Source: CALAMD01 sp035301345 (GTDB lineage: Bacteria; Bacillota; Bacilli; Bacillales; Amphibacillaceae). Taken from it: 64,000 nt of DNA. The DNA lies in contig DATGUM010000011.1 in assembly GCA_035301345.1 (NCBI GenBank), positions 23,541 through 87,540 of the forward strand. The letters are read 5' to 3'. The stretch's first letter is position 1; each line of letters begins with the position of its first letter. The translations under genes were made by a program, and so were the position numbers. Positions 54,451-63,796 of the stretch are shown here, piece by piece. The notes below the pieces were generated by a model. It made no database searches. It was not told where the DNA came from and saw only the letters and a list, made by a program, of their open reading frames with translations.

Positions 54451-56289
54451 ATGAATAAAGTTGGTTTTTTTCGTTCCATTCAATGGAAATTTATTATTAT
54501 ATACATTTTATTACTACTAGTAGCCGTGCAAATTATCGGCTCTTATTTCGTTCGGGAAATTGAAGCGGAACTTATCGACACGTTTAAAGGATCGATTAAT
54601 GATCGCGTAGAGTTGCTCAGTTATAACTTAGAAGAAGTGTTTATGAAAGATCGAGCAGAAGATGAAGAAATATCACTCGAACAAGAAGTACAAAATGTCG
54701 TTCGTGATATTGATATGGACGCATTAACGACGCTGCAAGTTGTTAATAATCAGAGCCGGGTCATCGGAACGAACGATTATTTAAATCAAGACATTCTCGG
54801 GAAAAAGACGACAGAAGATATCGTTCAGAAAGCCCTTTTATTCGGTTCACCACTCAATAATACGATGATCGATCCAGAGACAGATACGCGTATTTACGTA
54901 AAAGCAGATCCGATCGTTGATGAAGAGAATGACGTCGTTGGTGTTATTTATTTAGAAGCGCCACTTACGAATGTGTACAGTCAACTACAGAAGATTAATC
55001 AAATCTTTTTACGCGGATCGATTTTAGCGATTACAGTCGCAGCGATTCTCGGTGTGCTCGTTGCCCGTGCCATTACGAAGCCAATTATTGAAATGCGGCG
55101 CCAAGCGCAGACGATGGCTCGTGGAGACTTCTCACAAAAAGTAAAAATTTACGGTACAGACGAAATTAGTCAACTCGCAGAAACGTTTAACGATTTAAAT
55201 GACCGATTGAAAATGTCAATTGCAACGACCGAGAAGGAACAGCAGAAACTTAGCTCCGTTTTATCGAATATGACGGAAGGAGTTATCGCAACGGATCAAA
55301 TCGGAAATATAACGGTTATGAACGAAGCGGCTAATACGTTAATTGGTAAAAAGAACAACCCAGCACAAAGTGAAACATTACTTGAGTTTCTTGATTTAGA
55401 AGACCGTGTAAGTGATATGAAAGGTTTAGAAGAACGAAGCTCAGTCATTATTGATTTAAGTACGGATGATATTTTCTTAGTACGTGCGAACTTTTCTAAA
55501 ATTGTTGATGAGCGCGGGCGATTAACTGGTTATATCACCGTTTTAAGTGACGTAACGGATGAAGAACGTATGGAACAAGAACGAAGAGAATTCGTCTCTA
55601 ACGTGTCACATGAACTTCGTACGCCTTTGACGACGATGCGCAGTTACTTAGAGGCATTATCTGATGGTGCTTGGCAAGATGAAGAAATAGCGCCGAAATT
55701 CATAGCAGTAACGCAAGATGAGACGGAACGAATGATACGTCTCGTTAATGAACTGTTAGAATTATCGCGTATGGATAGTAAAGAATACACGTTAGAACGC
55801 AGACGCATAAATTTTGTTGAATACTTTGGGGAAGTTATTGATCGGTTTGAAATGAATCTTGATGAAAGCTACCGCATCACACGTGATTTACCTTCGAAAG
55901 GTACGTATGATGTTTGGCTAGATAAAGATAAGATGACACAAGTCATTGATAACATTATTTCCAACGCCATTAAATATTCACCAGAAGGCGGTACGATTAG
56001 TTGTTCTGTCAGAAAAGTAGAAAGTAAAAACCGACACTTATTAATTAGTATTAAAGACGAAGGTATCGGTATTCCGTTTGATAAAAAAGATAAGATTTTC
56101 GAACGCTTTTATCGAGCTGATCGCGCACGAACGAGAAAGCTCGGTGGCTCGGGTCTCGGCTTAGCTATTACGAAAGAACTCGTTGAAGCCCATTCAGGGG
56201 AAATTTGGGTTAATAGCCAACAAGGAAAAGGAACGAGTATTTCCTTTACATTGCCGCTTCTGAGTGGAGAGCGGGGGGATAGCTTATGA
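54451..56289 (+). CDS. walK: Sensor histidine kinase WalK
   Basis: 612 residues: TM1 (13-33), extracellular Cache-like domain (about 34-183), TM2 (about 186-206), HAMP (207-260), PAS (about 263-370), HisKA with His387 (FVSNVSHELRTPLTT), HATPase with N, G1 and G2 boxes (DNIISNAIKYSPEGG, DEGIGIP, GGSGLGLAI). Five bases after walR. Phosphorylates WalR; controlled by WalH and WalI encoded next. Confidence 0.97.
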   Translation: MNKVGFFRSIQWKFIIIYILLLLVAVQIIGSYFVREIEAELIDTFKGSINDRVELLSYNLEEVFMKDRAEDEEISLEQEVQNVVRDIDMDALTTLQVVNNQSRVIGTNDYLNQDILGKKTTEDIVQKALLFGSPLNNTMIDPETDTRIYVKADPIVDEENDVVGVIYLEAPLTNVYSQLQKINQIFLRGSILAITVAAILGVLVARAITKPIIEMRRQAQTMARGDFSQKVKIYGTDEISQLAETFNDLNDRLKMSIATTEKEQQKLSSVLSNMTEGVIATDQIGNITVMNEAANTLIGKKNNPAQSETLLEFLDLEDRVSDMKGLEERSSVIIDLSTDDIFLVRANFSKIVDERGRLTGYITVLSDVTDEERMEQERREFVSNVSHELRTPLTTMRSYLEALSDGAWQDEEIAPKFIAVTQDETERMIRLVNELLELSRMDSKEYTLERRRINFVEYFGEVIDRFEMNLDESYRITRDLPSKGTYDVWLDKDKMTQVIDNIISNAIKYSPEGGTISCSVRKVESKNRHLLISIKDEGIGIPFDKKDKIFERFYRADRARTRKLGGSGLGLAITKELVEAHSGEIWVNSQQGKGTSISFTLPLLSGERGDSL

Positions 56290-57581
56290 AAATAGAAACG
56301 ACAAAAACAATTATTTTAATCGTCCTCGTCGGTTTAAGTTTATTTTTAACGTTTCATTTATGGAATTACAAGCCGAATAGTGAGCGACAACAGTCTGAAT
56401 CAACGTACGTTAGTGAAGTTGACTTAGGCGGTGAAGAGTTAACAAAGAGAAAAGTGATTCAACCAGAATCTGTCCTTTTTCATAGGCAAGACGGTGTATT
56501 TGGCTTTTCTGAAGCGAATCGCTGGCGTAATTTTTATCGACAGTTAGATGAATGGACGCTAGACGATTATTCGATTCATTCGGCTGAAGCGACATCTTTT
56601 GATAGTAATTATGTTGAAATTAAATTTGCAACATCTATTCCAGCTGAAGCAATTAAAAGTTTATTTTCATTAAATGAAGAGGACCTATCGTTGCCACAGT
56701 GGAATTTTGAAAAAGTATACATCGTATTAGATGATGGCGATTCAAGCGTACAAGCATACTTCCCAAGTGAAAGTAAAAAGGAATATATGATGTTCACTGT
56801 TCATGACAGCAGTGCATATAAAGATCTTCAAGCGTATATGGCGGAGCATGATGAACTCGTAGAATATATCGCACTTTCAGCAAAAGAACCGATATACATT
56901 CCGGCAGATCATGTCGAGATGAAGCGACGTTCTTTGTCAGTACGTACGATTGAACCGACGCATCTCGTGAATGCACTCTTTAGAAACCCGTCTCTCGTTA
57001 GTCCGAATGTCGGGGAAGCATACTTTACTGATGGCCAACGCGGGATGCGCGTGAAGCATGAAGGTAAAAGTATGGAATTTATTAATCCGATTGTACCGAG
57101 TGAAGAACCGATAGATTATCTTGAACTACTCGAGTTAGCGTTAGAAGATATTAATGAACATCGCGGGTGGACGGATAATTACGCACTTGCGGAAATAAAC
57201 GAAGTGAATAATTCTGTCTCTTTTCAGATGGAATATGATGATTACCCTGTTCATAGTAATGGAAACATTACGCGTATGGAACAAATTTGGCACGATAACC
57301 AACTCCATCAATATGTCCGTCCGCTTTTCCGTTTAAATAACACATTAGGTGTGGAGTCTGTCGAATTACCATCAGGGGAAGAAGTTATTCAATATTTACA
57401 ATCAAGTTCAACATATAATGAAGAAGATATTCGTGATATTCATATCGGGTATCGACTGACGTACTTGGAAGGAACGACATTTAGCGTGACACTTGACCCT
57501 GTATGGTACATTAATTACAAAGGTGTATGGCAGGAAATTCGACCAGATGATATTAGAACGTCAATTGAGGAGGGCGAATAA
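56286..57581 (+). CDS. walH: WalK regulator WalH (YycH)
   Basis: 431 residues: a single N-terminal membrane helix (9-26, TIILIVLVGLSLFLTFHLW) and a long extracytoplasmic part. YycH-type protein that forms a complex with WalI and WalK to tune kinase activity. ATG overlaps the walK stop by 4 bases. Confidence 0.93.
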   Translation: MKIETTKTIILIVLVGLSLFLTFHLWNYKPNSERQQSESTYVSEVDLGGEELTKRKVIQPESVLFHRQDGVFGFSEANRWRNFYRQLDEWTLDDYSIHSAEATSFDSNYVEIKFATSIPAEAIKSLFSLNEEDLSLPQWNFEKVYIVLDDGDSSVQAYFPSESKKEYMMFTVHDSSAYKDLQAYMAEHDELVEYIALSAKEPIYIPADHVEMKRRSLSVRTIEPTHLVNALFRNPSLVSPNVGEAYFTDGQRGMRVKHEGKSMEFINPIVPSEEPIDYLELLELALEDINEHRGWTDNYALAEINEVNNSVSFQMEYDDYPVHSNGNITRMEQIWHDNQLHQYVRPLFRLNNTLGVESVELPSGEEVIQYLQSSSTYNEEDIRDIHIGYRLTYLEGTTFSVTLDPVWYINYKGVWQEIRPDDIRTSIEEGE

Positions 57582-57584
57582 ACA

Positions 57585-58514
57585 ATGCAGTGGAGCCAAA
57601 TAAAAACGCTATTTATTATCGCCTTTCTCATTTTAAATTTTTATTTACTCATTCAACTGTTAGAGCAAAAGGAAGAAACAGATTTAACATTTATGGAACG
57701 GGAAGAATCATCGATTGAAGAACAGCTCGCAGCAGATGATATTTCATTACCTGATTTACCAGATGCTCCAGATGAAGAACCGTATATATCTGTTAAGCAA
57801 CAATCATTTGATAAAGACGATTTAAAAGCTATCAAACAATTAGATGATCAAAAACCTGTTTTATTAACAGAACATCTTATTTTCTCGACATTTGAGGATC
57901 CATTTGAGATTAAAGAAGACATGCCTTCTGACGATATTGAGGAAAGAATTTTAAATAAAGTGAACCATTCGTCAGATTATTCATATTGGAATTGGAATAA
58001 AGATTTAAACATTATTATCTTTTTTCAAAAGCAAAATGAACGACGCATTTACTATAATCAAAACGGGATGTTGCTCGCTTATTTAAATGATGATAATGAA
58101 GTGACACATTATACACAGTCGATGCTCCAAGAAGGTGAAGCAATGGAAGATAAAGAATCTTTAATTGAACCACTACGAGCAGTTGAGACGATTTACAATA
58201 TGCAAGAATTAAATCCAGGCGACTCCGTATCAAATGTAGAAATTGGTTTTCATACACGTGTTCCATTAGAAAACGGCGTTCAAGTATTCGTGCCGACGTG
58301 GCGCGTGACAGTGAATGACGACGTTGATTATCTCGTCAATGCGATTGAAGGCTTTTCATTCTCAGGGGATGAAAACGTGTTTTTAAAACAATCATTAGAA
58401 TCAAATGAAGATCTTATCAATCAATCGGAAGATTTAAAAGATGATGATAAAGAAAAGTATAAGAAGTTTTTCAAGCGAAAACTTGAGCAAATGAATCGGA
58501 GTGGAAATGAATGA
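57585..58514 (+). CDS. walI: WalK regulator WalI (YycI)
   Basis: N-terminal membrane helix (MQWSQIKTLFIIAFLILNFYLLIQL) and extracytoplasmic YycI domain. 309 residues, somewhat long because of an acidic linker (residues 31-70) and a charged C-terminal tail beyond the core. ATG 3 bases after walH; overlaps walJ by 4 bases. Confidence 0.93.
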   Translation: MQWSQIKTLFIIAFLILNFYLLIQLLEQKEETDLTFMEREESSIEEQLAADDISLPDLPDAPDEEPYISVKQQSFDKDDLKAIKQLDDQKPVLLTEHLIFSTFEDPFEIKEDMPSDDIEERILNKVNHSSDYSYWNWNKDLNIIIFFQKQNERRIYYNQNGMLLAYLNDDNEVTHYTQSMLQEGEAMEDKESLIEPLRAVETIYNMQELNPGDSVSNVEIGFHTRVPLENGVQVFVPTWRVTVNDDVDYLVNAIEGFSFSGDENVFLKQSLESNEDLINQSEDLKDDDKEKYKKFFKRKLEQMNRSGNE

Positions 58515-59296
58515 CAATGCGTTTTAGTGTATTAGCTTCGGGAAGTACGGGAAATGCTTTTTATATTGAATCTGCCGGCGAAAAAATTCTCGTTGACGCA
58601 GGTTTAAGTGGAAAGCAATTAACGACTCAGCTCGAACAAATCGGCGTTGATGCGAATGAACTGTCGTGTATTTTAGTGACGCATGAGCATAGTGACCATA
58701 TTAAAGGGTTAGGCGTGATGGCGCGACGTTTTAATTTACCTATTTATGCGAATGAAAAAACGTGGCGCGCGATGGAACCACATATCGGGAAATTAACGAC
58801 TGATCAGAAATTTATTTTCCCACAACATAAAATAAAGACGATTGGTGACCTTGACATTGAGTCGTTCGCTGTTTCTCATGATGCGGCGGATCCGATGTTT
58901 TATACGTTTAATAAAAATGGCAAAAAGGTAGCACTCGTCACTGATTTAGGTTACGTATCCGATCGCATTAAGCAAACAATCGCAGGGGCAGACGCTTTCG
59001 TTTTTGAAGCGAACCATGATATAAGTATGCTGCAAATGAGTAGTTACCCGTGGAGCGTGAAGCGCCGTATTTTGGGGGATTCTGGACACATTTCTAATGA
59101 AGACTGTGGATTAGCCCTCTATGACGTCATTGATAATGATACGAAGCGGATTTATTTGGCCCATTTAAGCCAAGACAATAATATGAAAGACCTCGCGCGT
59201 ATGTCTGTTGATAATATTTTACAAGAACGTGGCGTTGATATAGACATTTATGACACAGATCCAAAGCAAGCGACACAATTGTTTAACGTTAGTTAA
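58511..59296 (+). CDS. walJ: Metallo-beta-lactamase-fold exonuclease WalJ (YycJ)
   Basis: 261 residues. MBL motifs: LASGSTGNAFYIE, THEHSDHIKGLG (metal ligands), DLGYVS, and the late His in YLAHLSQDNN. The family has 5'-3' exonuclease activity, implicated in mismatch repair in B. anthracis. Start overlaps the walI stop (ATGA). Confidence 0.95.
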   Translation: MTMRFSVLASGSTGNAFYIESAGEKILVDAGLSGKQLTTQLEQIGVDANELSCILVTHEHSDHIKGLGVMARRFNLPIYANEKTWRAMEPHIGKLTTDQKFIFPQHKIKTIGDLDIESFAVSHDAADPMFYTFNKNGKKVALVTDLGYVSDRIKQTIAGADAFVFEANHDISMLQMSSYPWSVKRRILGDSGHISNEDCGLALYDVIDNDTKRIYLAHLSQDNNMKDLARMSVDNILQERGVDIDIYDTDPKQATQLFNVS

Positions 59297-59316
59297 TGGA
59301 TGAAAGGGGATAAACG

Positions 59317-60525
59317 ATGCCTTCTGAACATGAACAAACAAATCCTTCAAATGAGCAAACACGTAGCAAAAAACGACGACTCACTTGGGTTGTTCCTGTC
59401 ATGCTCGGTATTATCATTGGTATTTTACTTTCTTTTTTACTCGTTAACGCAAATATGATGATACTCGGTAAGCAACCACAATCAACAGAAACAAATGAAA
59501 CGATTCCCGGCGAGGAAGGTTCATCTGAACAAATTTCCGTCGACATTACGTCACAAATAACTGACATCGTTGAAAAAGTTTCTCCAGCAGTCGTCGGCGT
59601 AACGAATATTAGACATCAAGCAAACTTCTGGCAACAACAAGACGGAAGCGAAGCGGGTACAGGATCTGGTGTTATTTATAAAATAGGTGACGACTACGCT
59701 TATATTGTGACGAACCATCATGTTATTGAAGGAGCAGATGAAGTTGAAGTCGTTCTTTTTGATGAATCAACAATTGAAGCGAAAGTGTTAGGAAGTGATT
59801 TATTTACCGATTTAGCTGTTTTACGCGCTAGTGCTGATGAAGTAGATAGTGTCGTTGATATGGGATCATCTGAACAATTAAACGTTGGTGAACCAGCAAT
59901 TGCTATCGGAAATCCACTCGGACATATGTTTTCTGGCACAGTGACACAAGGGATTATTAGTGCGACACACCGTACGATTCCGTTAGATTTTAACCAAGAC
60001 GGACGAGCGGATTGGCAAGCAGAAGTATTACAAACAGATGCAGCGATTAACCCTGGAAATAGTGGAGGAGCGCTCATTAACTTAGACGGACAATTAATCG
60101 GGATTAATTCGATGAAGATTAATGAATCATCTGTTGAAGGGATTGGCTTTGCTATTCCAATTGACGTCGCCCGTCCGATTATTGACCAGTTAGAAACAGA
60201 AGGAAAAGTAACACGCGCATTCTTAGGCATTGAAAGCTATGGATTAGATGAAGTGCCGAAAGTCGAACGTGAACGAACGCTGAAATTACCTGAAGACGTG
60301 ACAGGTGGCGTCTATATATGGAGTGTTGAACCCGGATCACCTGCAGAACGTGGCGGGCTTGAACGTCTCGACGTCATTACAGCACTTGATGGGAAAGATA
60401 TTTCAAGTACGATTGATTTACGAAAAGTTCTTTACGAAGAAAAAAGCGGTGGCGACGAGCTAACGATTACGTTTTACCGAGACGGAGAGAAACAAGAAAC
60501 GACCGTTACATTAGAAGAATCTTAA
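59317..60525 (+). CDS. htrC: HtrA-type membrane-anchored serine protease
   Basis: 402 residues: cytosolic N-tail, one membrane helix (23-43), trypsin-like domain with His135 (NHHVIEGA), Asp165 (DLAVLR) and Ser249 (GNSGGAL), then one PDZ domain (about 305-400). Quality-control protease facing outside. Last gene of the wal operon (yycK/htrC position); the 23S methyltransferase rlmH that usually follows is absent here. Confidence 0.94.
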   Translation: MPSEHEQTNPSNEQTRSKKRRLTWVVPVMLGIIIGILLSFLLVNANMMILGKQPQSTETNETIPGEEGSSEQISVDITSQITDIVEKVSPAVVGVTNIRHQANFWQQQDGSEAGTGSGVIYKIGDDYAYIVTNHHVIEGADEVEVVLFDESTIEAKVLGSDLFTDLAVLRASADEVDSVVDMGSSEQLNVGEPAIAIGNPLGHMFSGTVTQGIISATHRTIPLDFNQDGRADWQAEVLQTDAAINPGNSGGALINLDGQLIGINSMKINESSVEGIGFAIPIDVARPIIDQLETEGKVTRAFLGIESYGLDEVPKVERERTLKLPEDVTGGVYIWSVEPGSPAERGGLERLDVITALDGKDISSTIDLRKVLYEEKSGGDELTITFYRDGEKQETTVTLEES

Positions 60526-60540
60526 ACATGTGGATACGTT

Positions 60541-60595
60541 TGGGACAAAATGAAAGTAGAGGATATTTCTATTTTGTCCCATTTTCTCTGTAAAC
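60541..60595 (+). terminator. Terminator after htrC
   Basis: TGGGACAAAATGAAA pairs with a near-perfect complement ending ATTTTGTCCCA, then TTTT. Confidence 0.8.
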
Positions 60596-60616
60596 AATCC
60601 ACAAACTTTATAAACT

Positions 60617-60772
60617 TATACACAGATGTGGATGAAAAAAAGAACGAATCTATATAAAGTATAAAATAAATTTCAAACACACAATATATGCTCATGAATG
60701 TGTATATGTGGATAACTTTGTGTATAATATTCAACATACTAGAGATTTTTTCAACGGATAAACTTATCCACA
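60617..60772. other. DnaA-box cluster between htrC and the ABC exporter
   Basis: TTATACACA 60617-60625, TGTGGATGA about 60628, perfect TGTGGATAA 60707-60715, TGTGTATAA 60719-60727 and perfect TTATCCACA 60764-60772, within about 155 bases and just ahead of the exporter start. Density is comparable to oriC; about 31 kb from it. Role (titration, gene control) is inference. Confidence 0.8.
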
Positions 60773-60802
60773 ATACATTTAACAAAAAGGTAGGTGCAAC
60801 AA

Positions 60803-62524
60803 GTGCTGAAACGTTTTTTCTCATATTATAAACCACACAAACGATTATTCATCGTAGATTTTACGAGTGCAGTTATCGTTGCATTGCTCGAACTCACGTT
60901 TCCAGTCGCTGTTCAATGGTTTATTGACCGACTACTTCCGACAAACCAATGGGATTTAATCGTGAAAGTGAGTATCGGCTTATTCGCTATTTATTTACTT
61001 AGTTCCTTTTTACAATATGTCGTTACGTATTACGGGCATAAACTCGGATTAAACATTGAAACAGATATGCGTGAAGATTTATTTATTCACGTACAGAAGC
61101 AATCATTTAAATTCTTTGATAATACGAAAACAGGTCATATCATGAGTCGAATAACGAATGACTTATTTGAAATTGGTGAACTTGCTCACCACGGACCAGA
61201 AGACTTTTTCATCGCTATCATGACATTTTTCGGGGCCTTTTTTATTATGGTGACGATTAATGTAAAACTAGCACTTATTATTTTATTTATTGTCCCGATT
61301 TTAATTTTCTTTATTTCTTTCAGCAATATTCGGATGGGACGCGCGTGGCGTAATATGTATGAAAATATCGCCGGCGTGAATGCCCGCGTTGAAGATGCCG
61401 TCTCAGGGGCACGCGTCGTTCAATCATTTACGAACGAAACGTATGAGATGAATCGTTTCCAAGAAAATAATAACTTGTTCCGCAAGTCAAAACTCGACGC
61501 ATATCGTGTCATGGCAGTCGTTAACGCAAATATTTACTTAATGATGCGACTGATCACATTGCTCGTGCTAGTCGTCGGTGCATGGCTCAGTTATAACAAT
61601 GAACTGTCGTACGGGGAACTCGTTGCATTTATTTTAATCGTGAACGTCTTATTTAAACCGATTGAAAAAATTAGTGCATTACTTGAGCTATACCCGAAAG
61701 GCATGGCAGGGTTCAAACGCTTTTCAGATATGTTAGCTGTTGACCCAGACATTGTTGACCGAAAAGATGCACAAGACGTTCAATCATTAAAAGGGAATAT
61801 CGCTTTTAAAGACGTTAGCTTTCAGTATGAAACGTCACAATTACCTGTTTTAACAAATATTAATTTTAATGTGAAACAAGGGGAAACAGTCGCCTTTGTT
61901 GGCCCATCTGGTGCAGGGAAGACGACGATTTGTTCACTCATTCCACGTTTTTATGACGTTGAAAAAGGGAATATTACGATTGATGGCATTGATATTCGCG
62001 ACATGAAAGTGCGCTCATTACGTCATCATATTGGTATCGTGCAGCAAGACGTCTTTTTATTCACAGGGACGCTACGCGAAAATATCGCTTACGGTAAATT
62101 AGACGCGACGCATGAAGAAATTGAAGAAGCAGCACGCCGCGCCCATTTAGTCGAATTCATTAATGAATTACCAGACGGCTATGAAACAGAAGTAGGCGAA
62201 CGTGGGCTAAAGCTTTCTGGTGGACAGAAACAGCGAATCGCGATTGCACGCATGTTCCTAAAGAACCCAGCGATTCTTATTTTAGACGAAGCGACTTCTG
62301 CACTCGATACAGAAACAGAATCAATCATTCAAGAGGCGCTTAATGACTTGTCGAAAGATCGTACGACACTTATTATTGCGCACCGTTTAGCGACCATTCG
62401 CAACGCTGACCGAATCATCGTCGTGACGAAAAATGGGATTGAAGAAGAAGGATCACATGAAGAATTATTAGCTAAAAATGGTTTGTTTGCTCATTTGCAT
62501 AACATTCAAATGAAAACGAAATGA
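60803..62524 (+). CDS. ABC exporter half-transporter (TMD-NBD fusion)
   Basis: About 573 residues. Six membrane helices in the first 300, then an ATPase with Walker A GPSGAGKTTI, signature LSGGQKQR, Walker B ILILDEATSALD and the H-loop AHRLATI. Works as a homodimer in the manner of Sav1866/MsbA; possible lipid or drug export. GTG at 60803 follows AGGTAGGTG; an earlier GTG at 60794 overlaps that site. Preceded by the DnaA-box cluster. Confidence 0.92.
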   Translation: MLKRFFSYYKPHKRLFIVDFTSAVIVALLELTFPVAVQWFIDRLLPTNQWDLIVKVSIGLFAIYLLSSFLQYVVTYYGHKLGLNIETDMREDLFIHVQKQSFKFFDNTKTGHIMSRITNDLFEIGELAHHGPEDFFIAIMTFFGAFFIMVTINVKLALIILFIVPILIFFISFSNIRMGRAWRNMYENIAGVNARVEDAVSGARVVQSFTNETYEMNRFQENNNLFRKSKLDAYRVMAVVNANIYLMMRLITLLVLVVGAWLSYNNELSYGELVAFILIVNVLFKPIEKISALLELYPKGMAGFKRFSDMLAVDPDIVDRKDAQDVQSLKGNIAFKDVSFQYETSQLPVLTNINFNVKQGETVAFVGPSGAGKTTICSLIPRFYDVEKGNITIDGIDIRDMKVRSLRHHIGIVQQDVFLFTGTLRENIAYGKLDATHEEIEEAARRAHLVEFINELPDGYETEVGERGLKLSGGQKQRIAIARMFLKNPAILILDEATSALDTETESIIQEALNDLSKDRTTLIIAHRLATIRNADRIIVVTKNGIEEEGSHEELLAKNGLFAHLHNIQMKTK

Positions 62525-62536
62525 GAGGTGATGAAC

Positions 62537-62809
62537 GTGGTAAACGAAAACAATCGAAACGTACCGAACTGGGAATTAGTTGATGGCCACTGGATTAAGC
62601 GCGAATTTTCGCTTAAAAGCTTTGAAGCGGCTATTGAATTCGTCAATGGTGTGGCAAAATTATCTGAAGAAAAAAATCATCATCCACACATTGCAATTGA
62701 CCATAAGCACGTGACGTTACGCTTAACGACTTTATCAGCCAAAAAATTAACATCACTTGATTACGATTTAGCAGAAGAGATTGAACAGTTATTTAAACAA
62801 TACGCATAA
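62537..62809 (+). CDS. Pterin-4a-carbinolamine dehydratase
   Basis: About 90 residues. The family motif EEKNHHPHI with the catalytic histidines is present, as is the start PNWELVDGHWIKREF. Recycles the pterin cofactor, although no phenylalanine hydroxylase is nearby; in bacteria it may have another role. GTG at 62537 is 6 bases after GAGGTG; ATG 62531 is an alternative. Directly after the exporter, so likely cotranscribed. Confidence 0.87.
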   Translation: MVNENNRNVPNWELVDGHWIKREFSLKSFEAAIEFVNGVAKLSEEKNHHPHIAIDHKHVTLRLTTLSAKKLTSLDYDLAEEIEQLFKQYA

Positions 62810-62812
62810 AAA

Positions 62813-62857
62813 TAAGCGGTGATTTTATCTAGTAAGAGATAAAGTCATCGCTTTTTT
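62813..62857. terminator. Bidirectional terminator
   Basis: AAGCGGTGATTTTATCT pairs with AGATAAAGTCATCGCTT with a T run; between the dehydratase and the converging acetyltransferase. Confidence 0.8.
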
Positions 62858-63395
62858 ATTGCCAATCACTTGTCAAAAGTCCATAAACGAAATGGTCAAC
62901 AAAGTGGTCGTATAGCCATTCAGCTTCGCGTAAGTGTCCTTCTTTTTTAAAGCCGAGTCGTTTAGGGATTGCCTGACTTTTAATATTTTCTGTTGCGCAG
63001 TGGATTTCTACACGGTTTAGTCGTAGTTTTGTGAAGCCGTACTGAATGAGCGCTTTGACTGATTCAGTCATAATGCCTTTTCCTTGATACGGTTCGCCGA
63101 GCCAGTAGCCGATGTAACCAATGCGATTACGCCAGTTATATTTGTTAAATGTAACGATGCCGACGATTCGTCCGTCATAAAATACGCCAATAGTTAAGCT
63201 TGAGCGTGTTGCATGAGCTAAAAAGTTATTTTCGATTAATTCTTCGCAGTAACTTAATGTGACGCCATCATCTATCCATGGTAGCCACTGTCTTAAGTAT
63301 GGTTTTGATTGTTTGATCAGTTGATAAAGTGGTTCAGCATCACTCGTTTTCAACATGCGCACAGTTAAACGGTCATGAATATGTTGTACAAACAT
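62856..63395 (-). CDS. GNAT acetyltransferase (RimL/YdaF-like)
   Basis: 179 residues. Acetyl-CoA loop GYWLGEPYQGKGIMTESVKALIQYG with the QGKG pattern, and RVEIHCATENIKSQAIPKRLGF, typical of ribosomal-protein serine/alanine N-acetyltransferases and resembling B. subtilis YdaF. Target unknown. Single gene, next to the repeat element and IS remnant. Confidence 0.88.
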   Translation of the reverse strand: MFVQHIHDRLTVRMLKTSDAEPLYQLIKQSKPYLRQWLPWIDDGVTLSYCEELIENNFLAHATRSSLTIGVFYDGRIVGIVTFNKYNWRNRIGYIGYWLGEPYQGKGIMTESVKALIQYGFTKLRLNRVEIHCATENIKSQAIPKRLGFKKEGHLREAEWLYDHFVDHFVYGLLTSDWQ

Positions 63396-63477
63396 ATGAT
63401 TCCCAACCTTTTTTCTTTATTATAACATTTGGAGAAGTGTTTTGATGAAAAACATTCACTGATACTTGTAGGTGATT

Positions 63478-63653
63478 GCTTCAGAAACTTGCCTGTCCTT
63501 TCCCTGGCACTGACGAAGAATTGGTGTACATTCTTCTTTCCTCAACTTCTGAACCTTGGCCTCCGGTAAATGTTCAGGGATTTTCGGTAATGTGTAGTGA
63601 GATAGGTGCTCCTATCTCACTATTCCCCTAGGAGTGACAGGCAATTTCTTTCG
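63478..63653 (+). repeat. Repeat-family element 5 (full MITE-like form)
   Basis: Starts GCTTCAGAAACTTGCCTGTC and ends GACAGGCAATTTC, an inverted pair. Inside: hairpin GAAGAAT/ATTCTTC (63515-63536), CCTCAACTTCTGAACC with CTGAAC/GTTCAG pairing, GGGATTTTCGG, and hairpin TAGTGAGATAGG/CCTATCTCACTA. It shares modules with all four repeats at 52.7-53.5 kb. No coding capacity. Confidence 0.8.
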
Positions 63654-63796
63654 CTAGCTTGTATGTAGAAATAAATTTATTATAGGAAATATTATAGTTA
63701 AAAATTAAAAGTATGGAAAATACAAAATCAAAAGTACGTATTGGATCTACGTCAATATCTTGGACACAAATAGTTTAAGTTTCCATTGCCTTTTAT

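Noticed and set aside
59718..60230. 170-residue antisense frame inside htrC
   Set aside because: Shadow of a strongly conserved protease gene; no ribosome-binding site and low-complexity translation.
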